Shown here piece after piece: positions 39,022 through 48,446 of a stretch of 64,000 nucleotides of DNA. This DNA comes from Acidobacteriaceae bacterium TAA 166 (lineage in GTDB: Bacteria > Acidobacteriota > Terriglobia > Terriglobales > Acidobacteriaceae): NCBI GenBank assembly GCA_000421065.1, contig ATWD01000001.1, forward strand, positions 3,712,001 to 3,776,000, in the 5' to 3' direction. How positions within the stretch are numbered: the first letter of the stretch is position 1; each line of letters opens with the position of its first letter. The notes below the pieces were generated by a model that worked only from the letters and a program-made list of their open reading frames with translations, made no database searches and was not told the DNA's origin. The position numbers were made by a program, and so were the translations under genes.

Positions 39022-39556
39022 GCACTTACGCCGCAAGACCTCACCCCTTGCATTCCGGATCTGAAAATTTATAAACGCCGGGTACTCCGTTTTATGGAAT
39101 CTTTTGAATTCTCGATTTCCAAAAATAAGTATTGACCTGACCGGGCGCAGGATTTATTTTTCTAAGGGTCGAGGCTGTCACCCAAGCTCTTGAGAGAGAG
39201 GCGGCTCGGCGGTTCAGCACCAGGAATACCGGGTGCTTCTCTGTTTCCTTCTGCTGCATGCCCAGGCGCCTTAGAGTCGCTGACGATACCAGGAGAACCA
39301 GGGTTGTTTGAAGCGCATCGTTGGCTTGAAACCCAACGAAGTGCTGAATCTTATCGTCTATCTGAGCTTAGGTGGATCGTATTTTGTTTGTTAGATTTAC
39401 ACAGAAACGTGGAACCATTTTCTAGGCTCCGCATCTAATAAAAATAGGCGGCAGGAGGAATGTCATCAAACCTGCCGAGATTGAAGTTTTTGAGAATTTG
39501 CAGGCATGAGCGTCATGCGCCTCTGTCGCAAGGAATTTGACTAAAGGAGAAGATTG
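39022..39556 (+). other. 535-base non-coding stretch, long leader
   Basis: AT-richer than the surroundings. Contains the promoter candidate at 39132-39160 and local hairpins (GCACC/GGGTGC near 39220, GTTGG/CCAAC near 39325). An 82-codon frame at 39190-39438 has no ribosome site or recognisable sequence. May be a structured leader or a small RNA; nothing known is recognised (not 6S, tmRNA, RNase P or SRP RNA by eye). Confidence 0.4.
39132..39160 (+). promoter_or_regulatory. promoter candidate ahead of omega-like gene and rho
   Basis: TTGACC, a 17-base spacer and TATTTT. It would start an RNA near 39167, about 390 bases before the omega-like gene. Confidence 0.5.
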
Positions 39557-39778
39557 ATGCGCTCGGATTTAGTTTTTGGAGCCCTCACTCACGTAAAGAA
39601 CCGCTACGAGCTCTGCCAGCTGGCGTCGAAGGCTACTCGGAAGCTGCACAAGCCGAATACCCGCCTGCAGGACACGACCAACGAGGTGCTAGATCGTTTC
39701 AAAGACACCACCCCCCTCGGAGAGACCTCCGAGGTTCCCGTTCATAAAGTAGAAGTGCAGGAGCGCCGCGCGGCCTAA
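39557..39778 (+). CDS. RNA polymerase omega-like (RPB6-type) small protein
   Basis: 73 residues from ATG 39557 with AAAGGAGAAG upstream. The central stretch NRYELCQLASKATRKLHKPN resembles the first conserved helix of omega/RPB6 (compare NRFDLVLVAARRARQ of E. coli), followed by TRLQDTTNEVLDRF, which departs from the standard KTTVIALREI motif. A second, more typical omega gene lies after gmk at 55544. It is 146 bases ahead of rho and probably shares its promoter. Function as a polymerase subunit is inferred. Confidence 0.65.
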   Translation: MRSDLVFGALTHVKNRYELCQLASKATRKLHKPNTRLQDTTNEVLDRFKDTTPLGETSEVPVHKVEVQERRAA

Positions 39779-39792
39779 CGCGCGGCCTTCCG

Positions 39793-39905
39793 GCCCAACT
39801 CCAACCCTAACCCCTCCGCACGACCCCAATTCCATCCCAAACTTCTGAGCTTCCCCCTTTTAGGTCCTACGGACTCCCCCGCCTCGGCCCCCATATCCCT
39901 CCCAA
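39793..39905 (+). promoter_or_regulatory. rho: C-rich, G-poor leader of rho (candidate rut site)
   Basis: The untranslated gap before rho is strikingly C-rich: CCCAACTCCAACCCTAACCC, then runs of CCCC with hardly any G over about 70 bases, then TTCCCCCTTTTAGG and CCCCC. This is the composition Rho binds. It fits autogenous attenuation as known for E. coli rho, inferred here from sequence alone. Confidence 0.55.
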
Positions 39906-39924
39906 AGTTACACAAGGTAAAACC

Positions 39925-41175
39925 ATGACAATTTCAGAGTTGAAAGAACACAACATCGCCGAGCTGGGCAAATTGGCACGCGGTCTCGACATCGCGGGTA
40001 CCAGCGGGCTCCGCAAGCAGGATCTTATCTTCAAGATTCTGCAGGCTCAGAGCGAAAAAGAAGGCCACATCTTCGCCGAGGGAGTCCTTGAGATTCTCCC
40101 CGACGGCTATGGCTTCCTCCGCTCTCCTGACTACAACTACCTGCCTGGTCCCGACGACATCTACGTCTCCCCGTCCCAGATCCGCAAGTTTGATCTCAAG
40201 ACCGGAGACACCATCAGCGGCAACGTGCGTCCCCCGCACGAGGGCGAGAAGTACTTCGCCCTGGTCAAGATCGAGGCCATCAACTTCGAGTCTCCCGAGG
40301 AGACCCGCAACAAGATCCTCTTCGACAACCTCACCCCGCTCTACGCCGAAGAGCGCGTCAAGATGGAGACCGTCCGCGACAACATCTCCGGACGCGTGAT
40401 GGACCTTCTAACGCCCGTAGGCAAGGGCCAGCGCGGCCTCATCGTCGCCCCGCCCCGTACCGGCAAGACCATGCTACTGCAGGCCATCGCCAACTCCATC
40501 ACGGCGAATCACCCCGAGGTCGTCCTCATCGTCCTGCTCATCGACGAGCGCCCAGAAGAGGTCACCGACATGCAGCGCTCCGTCAAGGGTGAGGTCATCT
40601 CCTCCACCTTCGACGAGCCGGCCGCCCGTCACGTTCAGGTCGCCGAGATGGTCATCGAGAAGGCCAAGCGCCTCGTCGAGCACAAGCGCGACGTCGTCAT
40701 CCTGCTTGATTCCATCACCCGTCTCGCCCGCGCCTACAACACCATCGTTCCCCCCTCGGGCAAGGTGCTCTCGGGCGGCGTAGACTCCAACGCGCTGCAG
40801 CGCCCGAAGCGCTTCTTCGGCGCGGCCCGCAACATCGAAGAGGGCGGCTCGCTCACCATCATCGCCACCGCGCTCGTCGACACCGGCTCGCGCATGGACG
40901 AGGTCATCTTCGAGGAGTTCAAGGGAACCGGCAACATGGAGGTCATCCTCGACCGCAAGCTGGTCGACAAGCGCGTCTTCCCGGCTATCGACATCCAGCG
41001 CTCGGGAACCCGCAAGGAAGAGCTCCTTATCCCCAAGGAAGACCTGCAGCGCATCTGGATTCTGCGCAAGGTTCTCAACCCGCTCTCGCCGGTTGAGGCC
41101 ATGGAGCTTCTCACCGACAAGCTGGCCAAGACCAGGAACAACCAGGAGTTCCTGCACAACATGAGCTCCATCTAA
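39925..41175 (+). CDS. rho: transcription termination factor Rho
   Basis: 416 residues, close to E. coli Rho (419). Hexameric RNA helicase ending untranslated transcripts. N-terminal helical domain [20 protein letters not shown], cold-shock-like RNA-binding domain ([32 protein letters not shown]), Walker [10 protein letters not shown] (about 176-184), [18 protein letters not shown]-loop [20 protein letters not shown], and [17 protein letters not shown]. No insertion in the RNA-binding domain, unlike actinobacterial Rho. Shares its transcript with the omega-like gene. Confidence 0.97.
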   Translation: MTISELKEHNIAELGKLARGLDIAGTSGLRKQDLIFKILQAQSEKEGHIFAEGVLEILPDGYGFLRSPDYNYLPGPDDIYVSPSQIRKFDLKTGDTISGNVRPPHEGEKYFALVKIEAINFESPEETRNKILFDNLTPLYAEERVKMETVRDNISGRVMDLLTPVGKGQRGLIVAPPRTGKTMLLQAIANSITANHPEVVLIVLLIDERPEEVTDMQRSVKGEVISSTFDEPAARHVQVAEMVIEKAKRLVEHKRDVVILLDSITRLARAYNTIVPPSGKVLSGGVDSNALQRPKRFFGAARNIEEGGSLTIIATALVDTGSRMDEVIFEEFKGTGNMEVILDRKLVDKRVFPAIDIQRSGTRKEELLIPKEDLQRIWILRKVLNPLSPVEAMELLTDKLAKTRNNQEFLHNMSSI

Positions 41176-41224
41176 CGAGCTTCCAAGTTCACCGGGTCCT
41201 CCGGGTGGTGCTGGTCCGGTGACC

Positions 41225-41257
41225 AAAAGGGCAGTTCTTGTGAGGACTGCCCTTTTT
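41225..41257 (+). terminator. intrinsic terminator of rho
   Basis: AAAAGGGCAGT pairs with ACTGCCCTTTT around a ten-base loop, followed by TTTCTATTT; 50 bases after the rho stop. Confidence 0.85.
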
Positions 41258-41269
41258 CTATTTCAAGAT

Positions 41270-41451
41270 AGCGCTGCTGCGCGGGCAGCGGCCACTTCGT
41301 GACGTGTACACCGCCTTCGGCGCGGGCCTCCCGCTGGTCGGCACAAACATTCCCTCAAGCGACCAACGGGAGCTCTCACCCCGAAGGGAGTACACGCGTC
41401 ACGAAGTGACCGCCCCACGCGCAGTGGGCCCCGGCCAGCAGGCCATTGCCT
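41270..41451. repeat. nested palindromic intergenic element
   Basis: Three nested arm pairs: CACTTCGTGAC/GTCACGAAGTG with GTGTAC/GTACAC next to it, and CTCCCGCTGGTCG/CGACCAACGGGAG inside. The right end (41413-41451) repeats the element at 37249-37285 and the left end (AGCGCTGCTGCGCGGGC) resembles the hairpin at 50796. No gene inside; origin looks like a non-autonomous repeat. Confidence 0.6.
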
Positions 41452-41461
41452 ACATGATCCC

Positions 41462-42250
41462 TTACCGCTGTCCGCCCGAGGCCACCAGGGTCTCGCCCGT
41501 CAGCCATCCCGAATCCTCCGAGGCCAGGAAGACTGCGATGGGGGTAATGTCCTGCGGCTGTCCGATGCGGCGCAGAGGAGCCTGGGCCTCAATGCCCTTC
41601 TGGAAGTCCGATCCAATAAAGCCTGCGCTATGCGTGCCCTCTGTCTCGATCATGCCCGGATTGAGCGAGTTCACCCGAATCTTTCTCGGTCCAAGCTCGT
41701 TCGCCAGAACCTTGGTGATCGCGTCGACCGCGCCCTTGGTGGCGGTATAGACCGTGGAGGTAGCGGGGAAGACCTCCGTCACCGACGAGCCGATGTTGAT
41801 CACGCTGCCGCCGTTATCGCCGAACAGTTTGACCGCCTCGCGCGTCGCCAGCAGAACTCCCAGAACATTGGTGTTGAAGATGCGGCTGTAGAGCTCTTCG
41901 GTGGTGTCTTCGATAGGAGCGAACTGGTAGACGCCAGCATTATTCACCAAAACATCGAGCTGACCAAAGGCCTTCTTCGTCTCCTCGAAGAGACGCTTCA
42001 CCCCGACCTCATTCGCCACGCTGCCCTGGATGGCAACCGCCTTGCCACCCTTGCCGGTGATCTCGGAGACGACCTTGTCGGCACCCTCTTTGCTCGAGGA
42101 ATAATTCACGACGACCGAAGCGCCCTCCGCCGCCAAACCCTTTGATGAGACGATGATCAGGAAGGATTCAGTCGAGTTGTCAAAAGAAGGCGTGACAATC
42201 GCGCCGATCTTGCTGAAAATAAACCGCGCGTTCAGGAAAATGCCCGGCAA
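41462..42250 (-). pseudogene. SDR oxidoreductase lacking its cofactor-binding N-terminus
   Basis: From the segment LAAEGASVVVNYSSSKEGAD to the end (ASEDSGWLTGETLVASGGQR) this is a clear short-chain dehydrogenase with NNAG, catalytic Ser (INIGSS) and YTATK. But the essential TGxxxGxG loop is missing: the frame goes IIVSSKG-LAAEG where relatives have VTGASKGIG(A..AK)GLAAEG. The 30 or so residues before it are unlike any SDR, and the only available start is a TTG two bases past the ribE stop with no ribosome site. Likely a decayed gene; a deletion between two short AAAGGG repeats would explain the loss of IGAAIAK. Confidence 0.65.
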
Positions 42251-42252
42251 CC

Positions 42253-42918
42253 TCAGTAGCCGTTGGCGATCAGGTAGGACTCGGTCAGGACAAACCCAGC
42301 CTGCTCCTCACTTCGCCGCTCCGCATACTTGCCCAGCACATCGACCTCGACGTTGAGCGCGTCCCCAGGAGCAAGCGTCCGCAGATTGGTCGCAGCATGC
42401 GTATGGGGAATAACGGCGATCTCGACCACATTGCCCTGAATCGCGGCGACGGTCAGGGAGATCCCCTCAATCGTGATCGAGCCCTTTTCGACCACGTACC
42501 GGACCAGCGTATTGGGGATGCGGAGACGCAGACGATAGTCCGTTGTCTCGCTGCCCGGCGTCACCGGGTCGAGCGCAAGCAGCTCCCCGGTCGAATCTAC
42601 ATGCCCCTGCACCACGTGCCCTCCCAGCGGAGAGCCGACGGGCGTAGGCAGCTCGAGATTGACGATCGTCTCCGGCTTCAACCGCGCCAGCGTCGTGCGA
42701 GTGATGGTCTCCGCGGCCAGATCGGCGGAGAAGCGCGAAGGAAAGGCGTTGGGTTCGATATCGAGCGCCGTCAGGCAGACCCCGCTAACCGCAACCGAAT
42801 CCCCCGTATTGAGCCGCCCTACCACGGCTGCCGGAGCCCCGATGGTGATGCGGGTCGCGCCCTCCTGGGGCGTCACTGCAAGAATCTTCCCTGTAGTCTC
42901 GATCAGGCCGGTGAACAT
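42253..42918 (-). CDS. ribE: riboflavin synthase alpha subunit
   Basis: 221 residues from the ATG reading MFTGLIET (an in-frame start two codons earlier is possible). Dismutates two lumazines to riboflavin. Two lumazine-binding beta barrels: VSGVCLTALDIEPNAFPSRF SADL in the first and GISLTVAAIQGNVVEIAVIP in the second; VGSPLGGHVVQGHVD links them. Downstream of ribD on the same strand with a 67-base gap. No ribBA or ribH in the window and no FMN riboswitch seen. Confidence 0.95.
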   Translation of the reverse strand: MFTGLIETTGKILAVTPQEGATRITIGAPAAVVGRLNTGDSVAVSGVCLTALDIEPNAFPSRFSADLAAETITRTTLARLKPETIVNLELPTPVGSPLGGHVVQGHVDSTGELLALDPVTPGSETTDYRLRLRIPNTLVRYVVEKGSITIEGISLTVAAIQGNVVEIAVIPHTHAATNLRTLAPGDALNVEVDVLGKYAERRSEEQAGFVLTESYLIANGY

Positions 42919-42985
42919 AACCATAGCCTACAGGAGCGCCGAAAGCCCCGTGTCTCCGAAGTGTCTTTCCTCTGTACAGGAGCTT

Positions 42986-44134
42986 TTACTTCAAAGCCGA
43001 CCAAGGCTGGTGAAGATAGCCCTCCACCCGTGTATCGGCTCCCACCTCAGTGCGTATAACCGGGGCGAGAGCCGATTCAAACTCTTCCACCGATGCGATG
43101 CCTTCCGCGAACGGAATCGCCCCTTCGCCGAGAGTTGCAGGCGAGTGAAATAGGATCACCTTGTCCACCAGATCCTGCTTCAGGAAGGCTCCGTTCAGGT
43201 GTGATCCCCCTTCCAGCAGCAGGCTAAGAACCTTCCGCCGGGCAAGCACCGCAAGCACCGCCGGAAGCGGAAGTCTTCCGGCCTCCTCCGCCAGCAACTC
43301 GACCTCAGCCCCCAGCCGCGTCAGTTCTTCGATCCTCTCTTGAGCGACAGACGCACTGGCGAACAGGAGCAGGTCTCCCTGGGCCGACTGAATCAGCTTG
43401 GAATCAGTCGGAGTTCGAAGATTCGTGTCAAGCACCACACGGAACAAGGGCCGTCTGCGCGGCAGCCCGGAGCGGTCTGTGAGCAGGGGATCGTCGGCTA
43501 GCACTGTGCCGATGCCGGTAAGAATGGCATCGTGTGCGTGCCGTAGAAGCTGCACCTGCTGCCGCGCCTCCGATCCGGTGAGCCAGTGCGGCTCAATCGT
43601 GCCGCGCAGACCGGGTGCGGGAGCAAGCTTGCCGTCGACCGAGACGGCCGCCTTCAGAGTGACAAACGGCGTTCCTTTCACCATGAAGTGCGCGAAGGCC
43701 TCGTTCAGGTCGCGCGCCCGCTTTTCGAGAACTCCAATCGTGACCTCGATGCCCGCCGCCCGCAGCTTCTCGATGCCTCGCCCGGAGACCACGGGATTCG
43801 CGTCGGTCGTGGCGACGACGCAGCGGGTGATCTTCGCCGCGACCAGGGCATCGGCGCAGGGCCCGGTGCGTCCATGATGGCTGCAGGGCTCGAGCGTCAC
43901 ATAAGCGGTCGCTCCCTCGAGGGATAACCCCCGTGATGCAGCCTGCTTCAAGGCGACGATCTCGGCGTGATCGAAGCTCTCATAGAGGTGAGCACCTTCC
44001 CCCAATACCTCGCCGTCTCGCACCAGGACGCAGCCGACCTGCGGGTTCGGGCTGGTCAAACCCTCCATTCCGGCCGCCAGTTGGAGAGCGCGCTGCATGA
44101 ACTGGAGATCGAGTTCCGGCTGGGGGAGAGGCAT
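42986..44134 (-). CDS. ribD: bifunctional riboflavin deaminase/reductase
   Basis: 382 residues from ATG 44134 (MPLPQPELDLQFMQRALQLA); upstream in-frame codons would run into the hairpin. Deaminase domain at about 10-150 with zinc ligands HAE and PCSHHGRTGPC; reductase domain from about 155 with VTLKAAVSVDGKLA, ILTGIGTVLADDPLLT and LLLEGGSHLNGAF. Catalyses steps two and three of riboflavin synthesis. Grouped with ribE. The ribosome site is weak (GAAAGAAT), and a 12-base hairpin sits 26 bases upstream. Confidence 0.94.
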   Translation of the reverse strand: MPLPQPELDLQFMQRALQLAAGMEGLTSPNPQVGCVLVRDGEVLGEGAHLYESFDHAEIVALKQAASRGLSLEGATAYVTLEPCSHHGRTGPCADALVAAKITRCVVATTDANPVVSGRGIEKLRAAGIEVTIGVLEKRARDLNEAFAHFMVKGTPFVTLKAAVSVDGKLAPAPGLRGTIEPHWLTGSEARQQVQLLRHAHDAILTGIGTVLADDPLLTDRSGLPRRRPLFRVVLDTNLRTPTDSKLIQSAQGDLLLFASASVAQERIEELTRLGAEVELLAEEAGRLPLPAVLAVLARRKVLSLLLEGGSHLNGAFLKQDLVDKVILFHSPATLGEGAIPFAEGIASVEEFESALAPVIRTEVGADTRVEGYLHQPWSALK

Positions 44135-44159
44135 ATTCTTTCGAGAATAAATGAGGAAG

Positions 44160-44208
44160 AGCTTATGGCCTGCCGGCCACGCCCAGTTGGCCCGGGAGGC
44201 CATAAGCT
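44160..44208 (-). terminator. hairpin between unknown gene and ribD
   Basis: AGCTTATGGCCT pairs exactly with AGGCCATAAGCT around a 25-base GC-rich loop. On the minus strand it follows the 216-codon gene by ten bases and is followed by TCTTCCTCATTTATT, so probably that gene's terminator; it could also affect ribD. Confidence 0.6.
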
Positions 44209-44217
44209 TGGCTCAGC

Positions 44218-44868
44218 TTAATTGAGCCGCTGCAGGCGGGCGATCAGCTTCTCGGCCAGGGGCTCGCCGGACTCCGTCCACAGCAGGCGGCTGGAGATGC
44301 CGGAGTTCTTCTCGACCGAGAGCGTAAACGCCAGAAGTATCTCCACGTTCTGCTGGACGTGCTTCTGGGCCTCCTCGTCGAGCTCGGCCTCGACCTCATC
44401 CAAAACCCAGGGGGTATCGAGTCCGAAGTCGATGCGGATGTGGCCGTTCTGCTCGTAGGTGGCTTGGTCGAAGTTGGGGCCGAAGCCGATGATCTTCACG
44501 GTATGGGGCCGAGGGCGCCAGAGGGTGTCGAGCGCGGCTTCGGAGATGGGGGCGTTATTGAGCTCCGGCTGCCAGAGATTCCACTTCATCTCGAACTCGT
44601 AGGCCATGTCGTCGTGCAGATGCTCGGTGGCCTCGGCGACGGCGTTTTCGATGATGGAGTCCTCGGTCGACTCCGCGCGGTCGTCGTTGACGTAGATGCG
44701 CTGGTAGACAGCCGACTCGGTAAAGCTGAGGGGGTAGACGGAGGCGGCCGAGACGCGCTTTTCTCCGCTGACGAGGGCGAACTGGCGAAGCACGGAGACC
44801 AGCGCCGCGGGAAGGGCGTCGAAGCGGAAGTTCGGAAACCAGAGGCTGAGGTAGAGCTGATCGGCCAT
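44218..44868 (-). CDS. conserved protein of unknown function
   Basis: 216 residues from ATG 44868 (MADQLYLSLWFPNFRFDALP). I do not recognise a family. No signal or membrane segment. It is acidic with a mixed pattern: VLRQFALVSGEKRVSAASVY near the start, EDSIIENAVAEATEHLHDD, an aromatic EMKWNLWQPELNNAP block, FGPNFDQATYEQNGHIRIDF, and a helical Glu-rich VLDEVEAELDEEAQKHVQQN. The frame stays open upstream into the divergent lptC start region, but that part is low-complexity. Transcribed away from lptC with 74 bases between starts. Confidence 0.65.
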   Translation of the reverse strand: MADQLYLSLWFPNFRFDALPAALVSVLRQFALVSGEKRVSAASVYPLSFTESAVYQRIYVNDDRAESTEDSIIENAVAEATEHLHDDMAYEFEMKWNLWQPELNNAPISEAALDTLWRPRPHTVKIIGFGPNFDQATYEQNGHIRIDFGLDTPWVLDEVEAELDEEAQKHVQQNVEILLAFTLSVEKNSGISSRLLWTESGEPLAEKLIARLQRLN

Positions 44869-44942
44869 TGCGATAGTGTACAGGTCGTTTGTGGGCGGTG
44901 TTTGCGGGCTTCGAGGTGAGAAGATAGAAGACGGTTCAGAAG

Positions 44943-47510
44943 ATGCGGGTGTCGATCGAGAGGCTGCGAAGGTGGTTGCTGGCGGGCGCTGGTCTGCTGG
45001 TTCTGGTGATTGCGGGCTTTCTGGTCTACGCACGCTATCAGGCGCATCGTCTGCTGACCGAACTTCCCCGCAAGCTGGGGATCGATGTCCGCCAGGAAGC
45101 GAACGGCTTTACCTACTCCCAGACGTCGAAGGAAGGCACAGTCTTCACGGTCCACGCAGCGAAGGCAATTCAGCACAAGGACGGCAAGTACACCCTGCGC
45201 GACGTCGCCATCACGGTCTATGGCAAGGGTGAGGGGCAGAGCACGGCGCTGAAGCCAGGCGCTCCAGGGCAGCGTGTCGATCACATCTCCGGTAAGGAGT
45301 TTGAGCTGGATCAGGCCGCTGGCATCGTGCGCGCGGTCGGGGAGGTTCATCTTGACCTCGAGGCTCCGTCGAAGCAGCAGGACGATGCCGCCAAACACGG
45401 TGTGGAGAATCAGGCTGCGAAGCTGGATCATGATGCGCAGCTCCATCATGACGCTCAGCTGATTCATGTGAAGACCAGCGGCGTCGTCTATCTTCAGAAG
45501 CTGGGTGAGGCGGCGACCGAGCAGCCGATCGAGTTCGAGTACAACGGCATGACCGGACATGCTACGGGAGCGGACTACAACGCCGACTCCGGCGTGCTGG
45601 TGCTGCACAAGGCGGTGAATATTAGCGGTCTTCAACATGGAGATCCTGTCCTGCTGACCTCCTCGCGAGCCGAGCTGAACCGGACAAATCGCAGGATCAT
45701 GCTGGCCGATGCCAAATATGTAACCGTCAACGACAACGAGGGCGGCCGGTCGCGCCAGACGGTCGAGGCGAAGCAGTCCGTAGTGTGGATGCGCAACGAT
45801 GGCTCGGCCGAGCGCATGAACGGCGAGGGCGGAGTTGCCATAACTGCCGGAGATGGATCGCGGATGACGGCCGAACGAGGCGAGGTCCTGCTCAACCAGG
45901 ACAATAAGCCGCAGTCGCTCCATATGGACGGAGCCGTGCACTATAGCGCTGAGGAGACAGCGCGTCAGGCCAACGGCGAGGCGGCGGAGGCGCGGGTCGC
46001 GTTCGACCCGCAGGGGCACGCACAGAAGGTTGTGCTGACCCATGCAGTGCATATGCGGGAACAGATCTTCGTGACGGCGGGAAAGAGCGACTCCAGCGAC
46101 TCCACGGAACGCGATCTTACGGCAGAAAATATCGAGATGAGCCTTGGATCCAACGGCGGGGGAGGATCGTGGGTCCGGGAGGCAAAGGCGACCGGAGACG
46201 CCCGGCTCAAGGTGACGGACGCGTCCAGTCAAACCAAAGGCATGCGCACCAGCTCGATGCATGCGGAGGTTCTTACGGCCCGAATGGCTCTCGAAGGAGG
46301 GAGGCCGTCGCTCAAGGTGGTCGATGGCAAAGGAGCCACTCTGCTCGAACAGCGGGGAGGGGATGGCCTGGTCGAGACGAGCTCCGGGGATACGCTGCAC
46401 GCGACCTTTCACTCCACGGCGGCGACCTCGGTTCAAAAGCCAGCTGCGGCAACGCGCGATGCGATTGACACGGTCGTGCAGCAGGGACATGTGATCGCGA
46501 CCCGCAGCGCTCCGGCAAAAGCAGGGCAGCCAGCAGAGACAGACCATGCCACTGCGGACGAAGCTGTCTACGAGGGCAGCACGCAGAAGACGATCCTGAC
46601 CGGGGCGGTTGCGCTCGAAAGCCCGGACGGCACCCTGTGGGCGAATCGCGTCGTGATGGACCAGAAGACGGGCGATGCCGCGGCGAATGGCTCGGTGAAG
46701 ACGAGTTATCGACAGGGGGGGGCGGGCGAGACGATCCACGTGCTGGCGGACTGTGCCGATCTCAAGAAGGCCGACGATACGGCCATCTTTCACGGCGCGG
46801 GAGGACATTGGGCGCGGCTGTGGCAGAACGGGTCGCAGATTGAAGCGCCGGTCCTCAACTTCGACCGAAAGAAGAAGCGCTTGACGGCTCGAGGTGAGGG
46901 CGAAGGGGCTGCGATGGCGGTTCGTACGGTGCTGGTGAGCGCTGGATCGCAGACTCCGGACCGATCATCCAAAGACGGGACCCAGCCTGTATCAGAGAAC
47001 GGTGCGCAACAGGGGAACGATCCTCTGCGGCGGCTTGCGGTGGTGCGAATCGGAAGCCGCGAGATGGTGTACTCCGACGAGGCGAAGACCGCGCAGTTCA
47101 CCGGAAGGGTTCGGGTGGAGAGCGCCGATGGAGTGATGCACGGCCAACAGGCGACGGCCTATCTTGAGGCCGCGCAGGCGAAGAAGGGAGCTGCGAAGAG
47201 CTCTGCGGTGGGGACGAACTTCATGGGAGGAGCGGTCGAGCGCGTGGTAGTCAGCGGCGGCATCGAGATCGACCAGACGGGCCGGCGCGCCGTGGGCGAA
47301 CGCCTCGTCTATACCGCCTCCGATGGGATCTTCGTGCTGACCGGGACCGAAGAGCTCAAGCCGAAGGTGATGGACGCGGTGCAGGGCACCATCACCGGCC
47401 GCGAACTGCGGTTCCGCCAACAGGACGAGAGCGTAGTAATTTCTAATGGAGATGCGGCCGGGCCGGGACCCAGGGTTCGCACGGAGACACGGGTGAAGAG
47501 AGAACGATGA
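44943..47510 (+). CDS. fused LptC/LptA-type LPS transport protein
   Basis: 855 residues. One N-terminal membrane helix (about 12-34) then an exported beta-jellyroll array: an LptC-like part (about 40-330; [58 protein letters not shown]) and OstA/LptA-like repeats (about 280-840; [60 protein letters not shown]). LptC (191) and LptA (185) are separate in E. coli, so this looks like a membrane-anchored bridge carrying LPS across the periplasm. Contains Gln/Lys/Asp low-complexity stretches near 150-175. The stop overlaps lptB by 4 bases. Confidence 0.82.
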   Translation: MRVSIERLRRWLLAGAGLLVLVIAGFLVYARYQAHRLLTELPRKLGIDVRQEANGFTYSQTSKEGTVFTVHAAKAIQHKDGKYTLRDVAITVYGKGEGQSTALKPGAPGQRVDHISGKEFELDQAAGIVRAVGEVHLDLEAPSKQQDDAAKHGVENQAAKLDHDAQLHHDAQLIHVKTSGVVYLQKLGEAATEQPIEFEYNGMTGHATGADYNADSGVLVLHKAVNISGLQHGDPVLLTSSRAELNRTNRRIMLADAKYVTVNDNEGGRSRQTVEAKQSVVWMRNDGSAERMNGEGGVAITAGDGSRMTAERGEVLLNQDNKPQSLHMDGAVHYSAEETARQANGEAAEARVAFDPQGHAQKVVLTHAVHMREQIFVTAGKSDSSDSTERDLTAENIEMSLGSNGGGGSWVREAKATGDARLKVTDASSQTKGMRTSSMHAEVLTARMALEGGRPSLKVVDGKGATLLEQRGGDGLVETSSGDTLHATFHSTAATSVQKPAAATRDAIDTVVQQGHVIATRSAPAKAGQPAETDHATADEAVYEGSTQKTILTGAVALESPDGTLWANRVVMDQKTGDAAANGSVKTSYRQGGAGETIHVLADCADLKKADDTAIFHGAGGHWARLWQNGSQIEAPVLNFDRKKKRLTARGEGEGAAMAVRTVLVSAGSQTPDRSSKDGTQPVSENGAQQGNDPLRRLAVVRIGSREMVYSDEAKTAQFTGRVRVESADGVMHGQQATAYLEAAQAKKGAAKSSAVGTNFMGGAVERVVVSGGIEIDQTGRRAVGERLVYTASDGIFVLTGTEELKPKVMDAVQGTITGRELRFRQQDESVVISNGDAAGPGPRVRTETRVKRER

Positions 47511-48235
47511 AGACGCTTTCGACCCAGGAGATAGGCAAGTCCTACGGGGGGCGCCAGGTCGTGCGCGGGGTCAGCCTGAAGATCGAGCAGGGCGAGGTCG
47601 TCGGGCTGCTGGGACCGAATGGAGCGGGCAAGACCACGAGCTTTTACATGATCGTGGGACTGGTGCGGCCGGACGCGGGGCGGATTCTGGCTGAGGACAA
47701 CGAGATCACGCGTCTGCCGATGTATCTGCGGGCACGAGAGTATGGCGTCAGCTACCTTCCGCAGGAGCCGTCGATCTTTCGCAAGCTGACGGTCGAGGAC
47801 AATATCCTCGCTGTGCTCGAGACGCAGCCGCTGAGCTGGGAGGCTCGCAGGACCAAGACCGAGAACCTGATCGAGCAGCTGAATCTCGGTCACGTCCGCA
47901 AAACGCGCGGATATGCGCTGAGCGGAGGCGAGCGCCGTCGAGTCGAGATCGCACGTTGTCTTGCCATCAGCCCGACCTTTATTCTGTTGGACGAGCCTTT
48001 CTCCGGGATCGACCCGATCGCCGTGATCGACCTGCAGGAGATCATCTTCGGCCTGAAGCGGAGCGGCATCGGAGTGCTGATTACGGACCATAACGTTCGC
48101 GAGACGCTCTCCGTGACCGATAGGGCCTATATCATTAATGAGGGAAAGATCTTTCGATCTGGAACCCCAGGCGATTTGGGCCGTGATCCCGAGGTGCGGA
48201 GGATCTATCTGGGCGAAAAGTTCTCCATGGACTAG
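47507..48235 (+). CDS. lptB: LPS export ABC transporter ATPase
   Basis: 242 residues. ATPase that powers LPS extraction with LptFG. Walker [12 protein letters not shown]-loop [18 protein letters not shown], signature [14 protein letters not shown], Walker [17 protein letters not shown] and His switch [15 protein letters not shown] and the SIFRKL segment are typical of LptB. Length equals E. coli LptB (241). Translationally coupled to the LptC/A fusion gene; no lptF or lptG here. Confidence 0.96.
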   Translation: MKTLSTQEIGKSYGGRQVVRGVSLKIEQGEVVGLLGPNGAGKTTSFYMIVGLVRPDAGRILAEDNEITRLPMYLRAREYGVSYLPQEPSIFRKLTVEDNILAVLETQPLSWEARRTKTENLIEQLNLGHVRKTRGYALSGGERRRVEIARCLAISPTFILLDEPFSGIDPIAVIDLQEIIFGLKRSGIGVLITDHNVRETLSVTDRAYIINEGKIFRSGTPGDLGRDPEVRRIYLGEKFSMD

Positions 48236-48446
48236 CGCCCGGTACAACTTCTGTTGTAAGCATGCCTGGTGCGGGTGAACTCCCGCGGGCGGCAGCCCGG
48301 GATAGACTGTGACTGAGCAATTTTCAAAAAACTGTAGACTACCGGCCTGACAGGACTTGACCGCTGGCCGTAGCGATGCACCGCCGGTCAGGGAGCGGGG
48401 CATCTTACTCCCGGTGAATATAAGAAACGGATGAGGATCTGCTGAC

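Noticed and set aside
37681..39036. 451-codon minus-strand frame opposite comM
   Set aside because: Gly/Asp/Glu-rich translation typical of an antisense frame in GC-rich DNA; comM is certain.
39190..39438. 82-codon frame in the leader region
   Set aside because: No ribosome site, biased composition without a motif, and a local hairpin region; treated as non-coding.
43967..44134. FMN riboswitch ahead of ribD
   Set aside because: Conserved RFN blocks (AGGGGGCGGGGTG-like, GAAATTCC-like) not found; only a simple 12-base hairpin is present.
44586..46808. 740-codon open frame on the minus strand opposite the LptC/A gene
   Set aside because: Antisense to a clear gene, low-complexity His/Arg/Leu-rich translation, no ribosome site or known motif; a GC-rich shadow.
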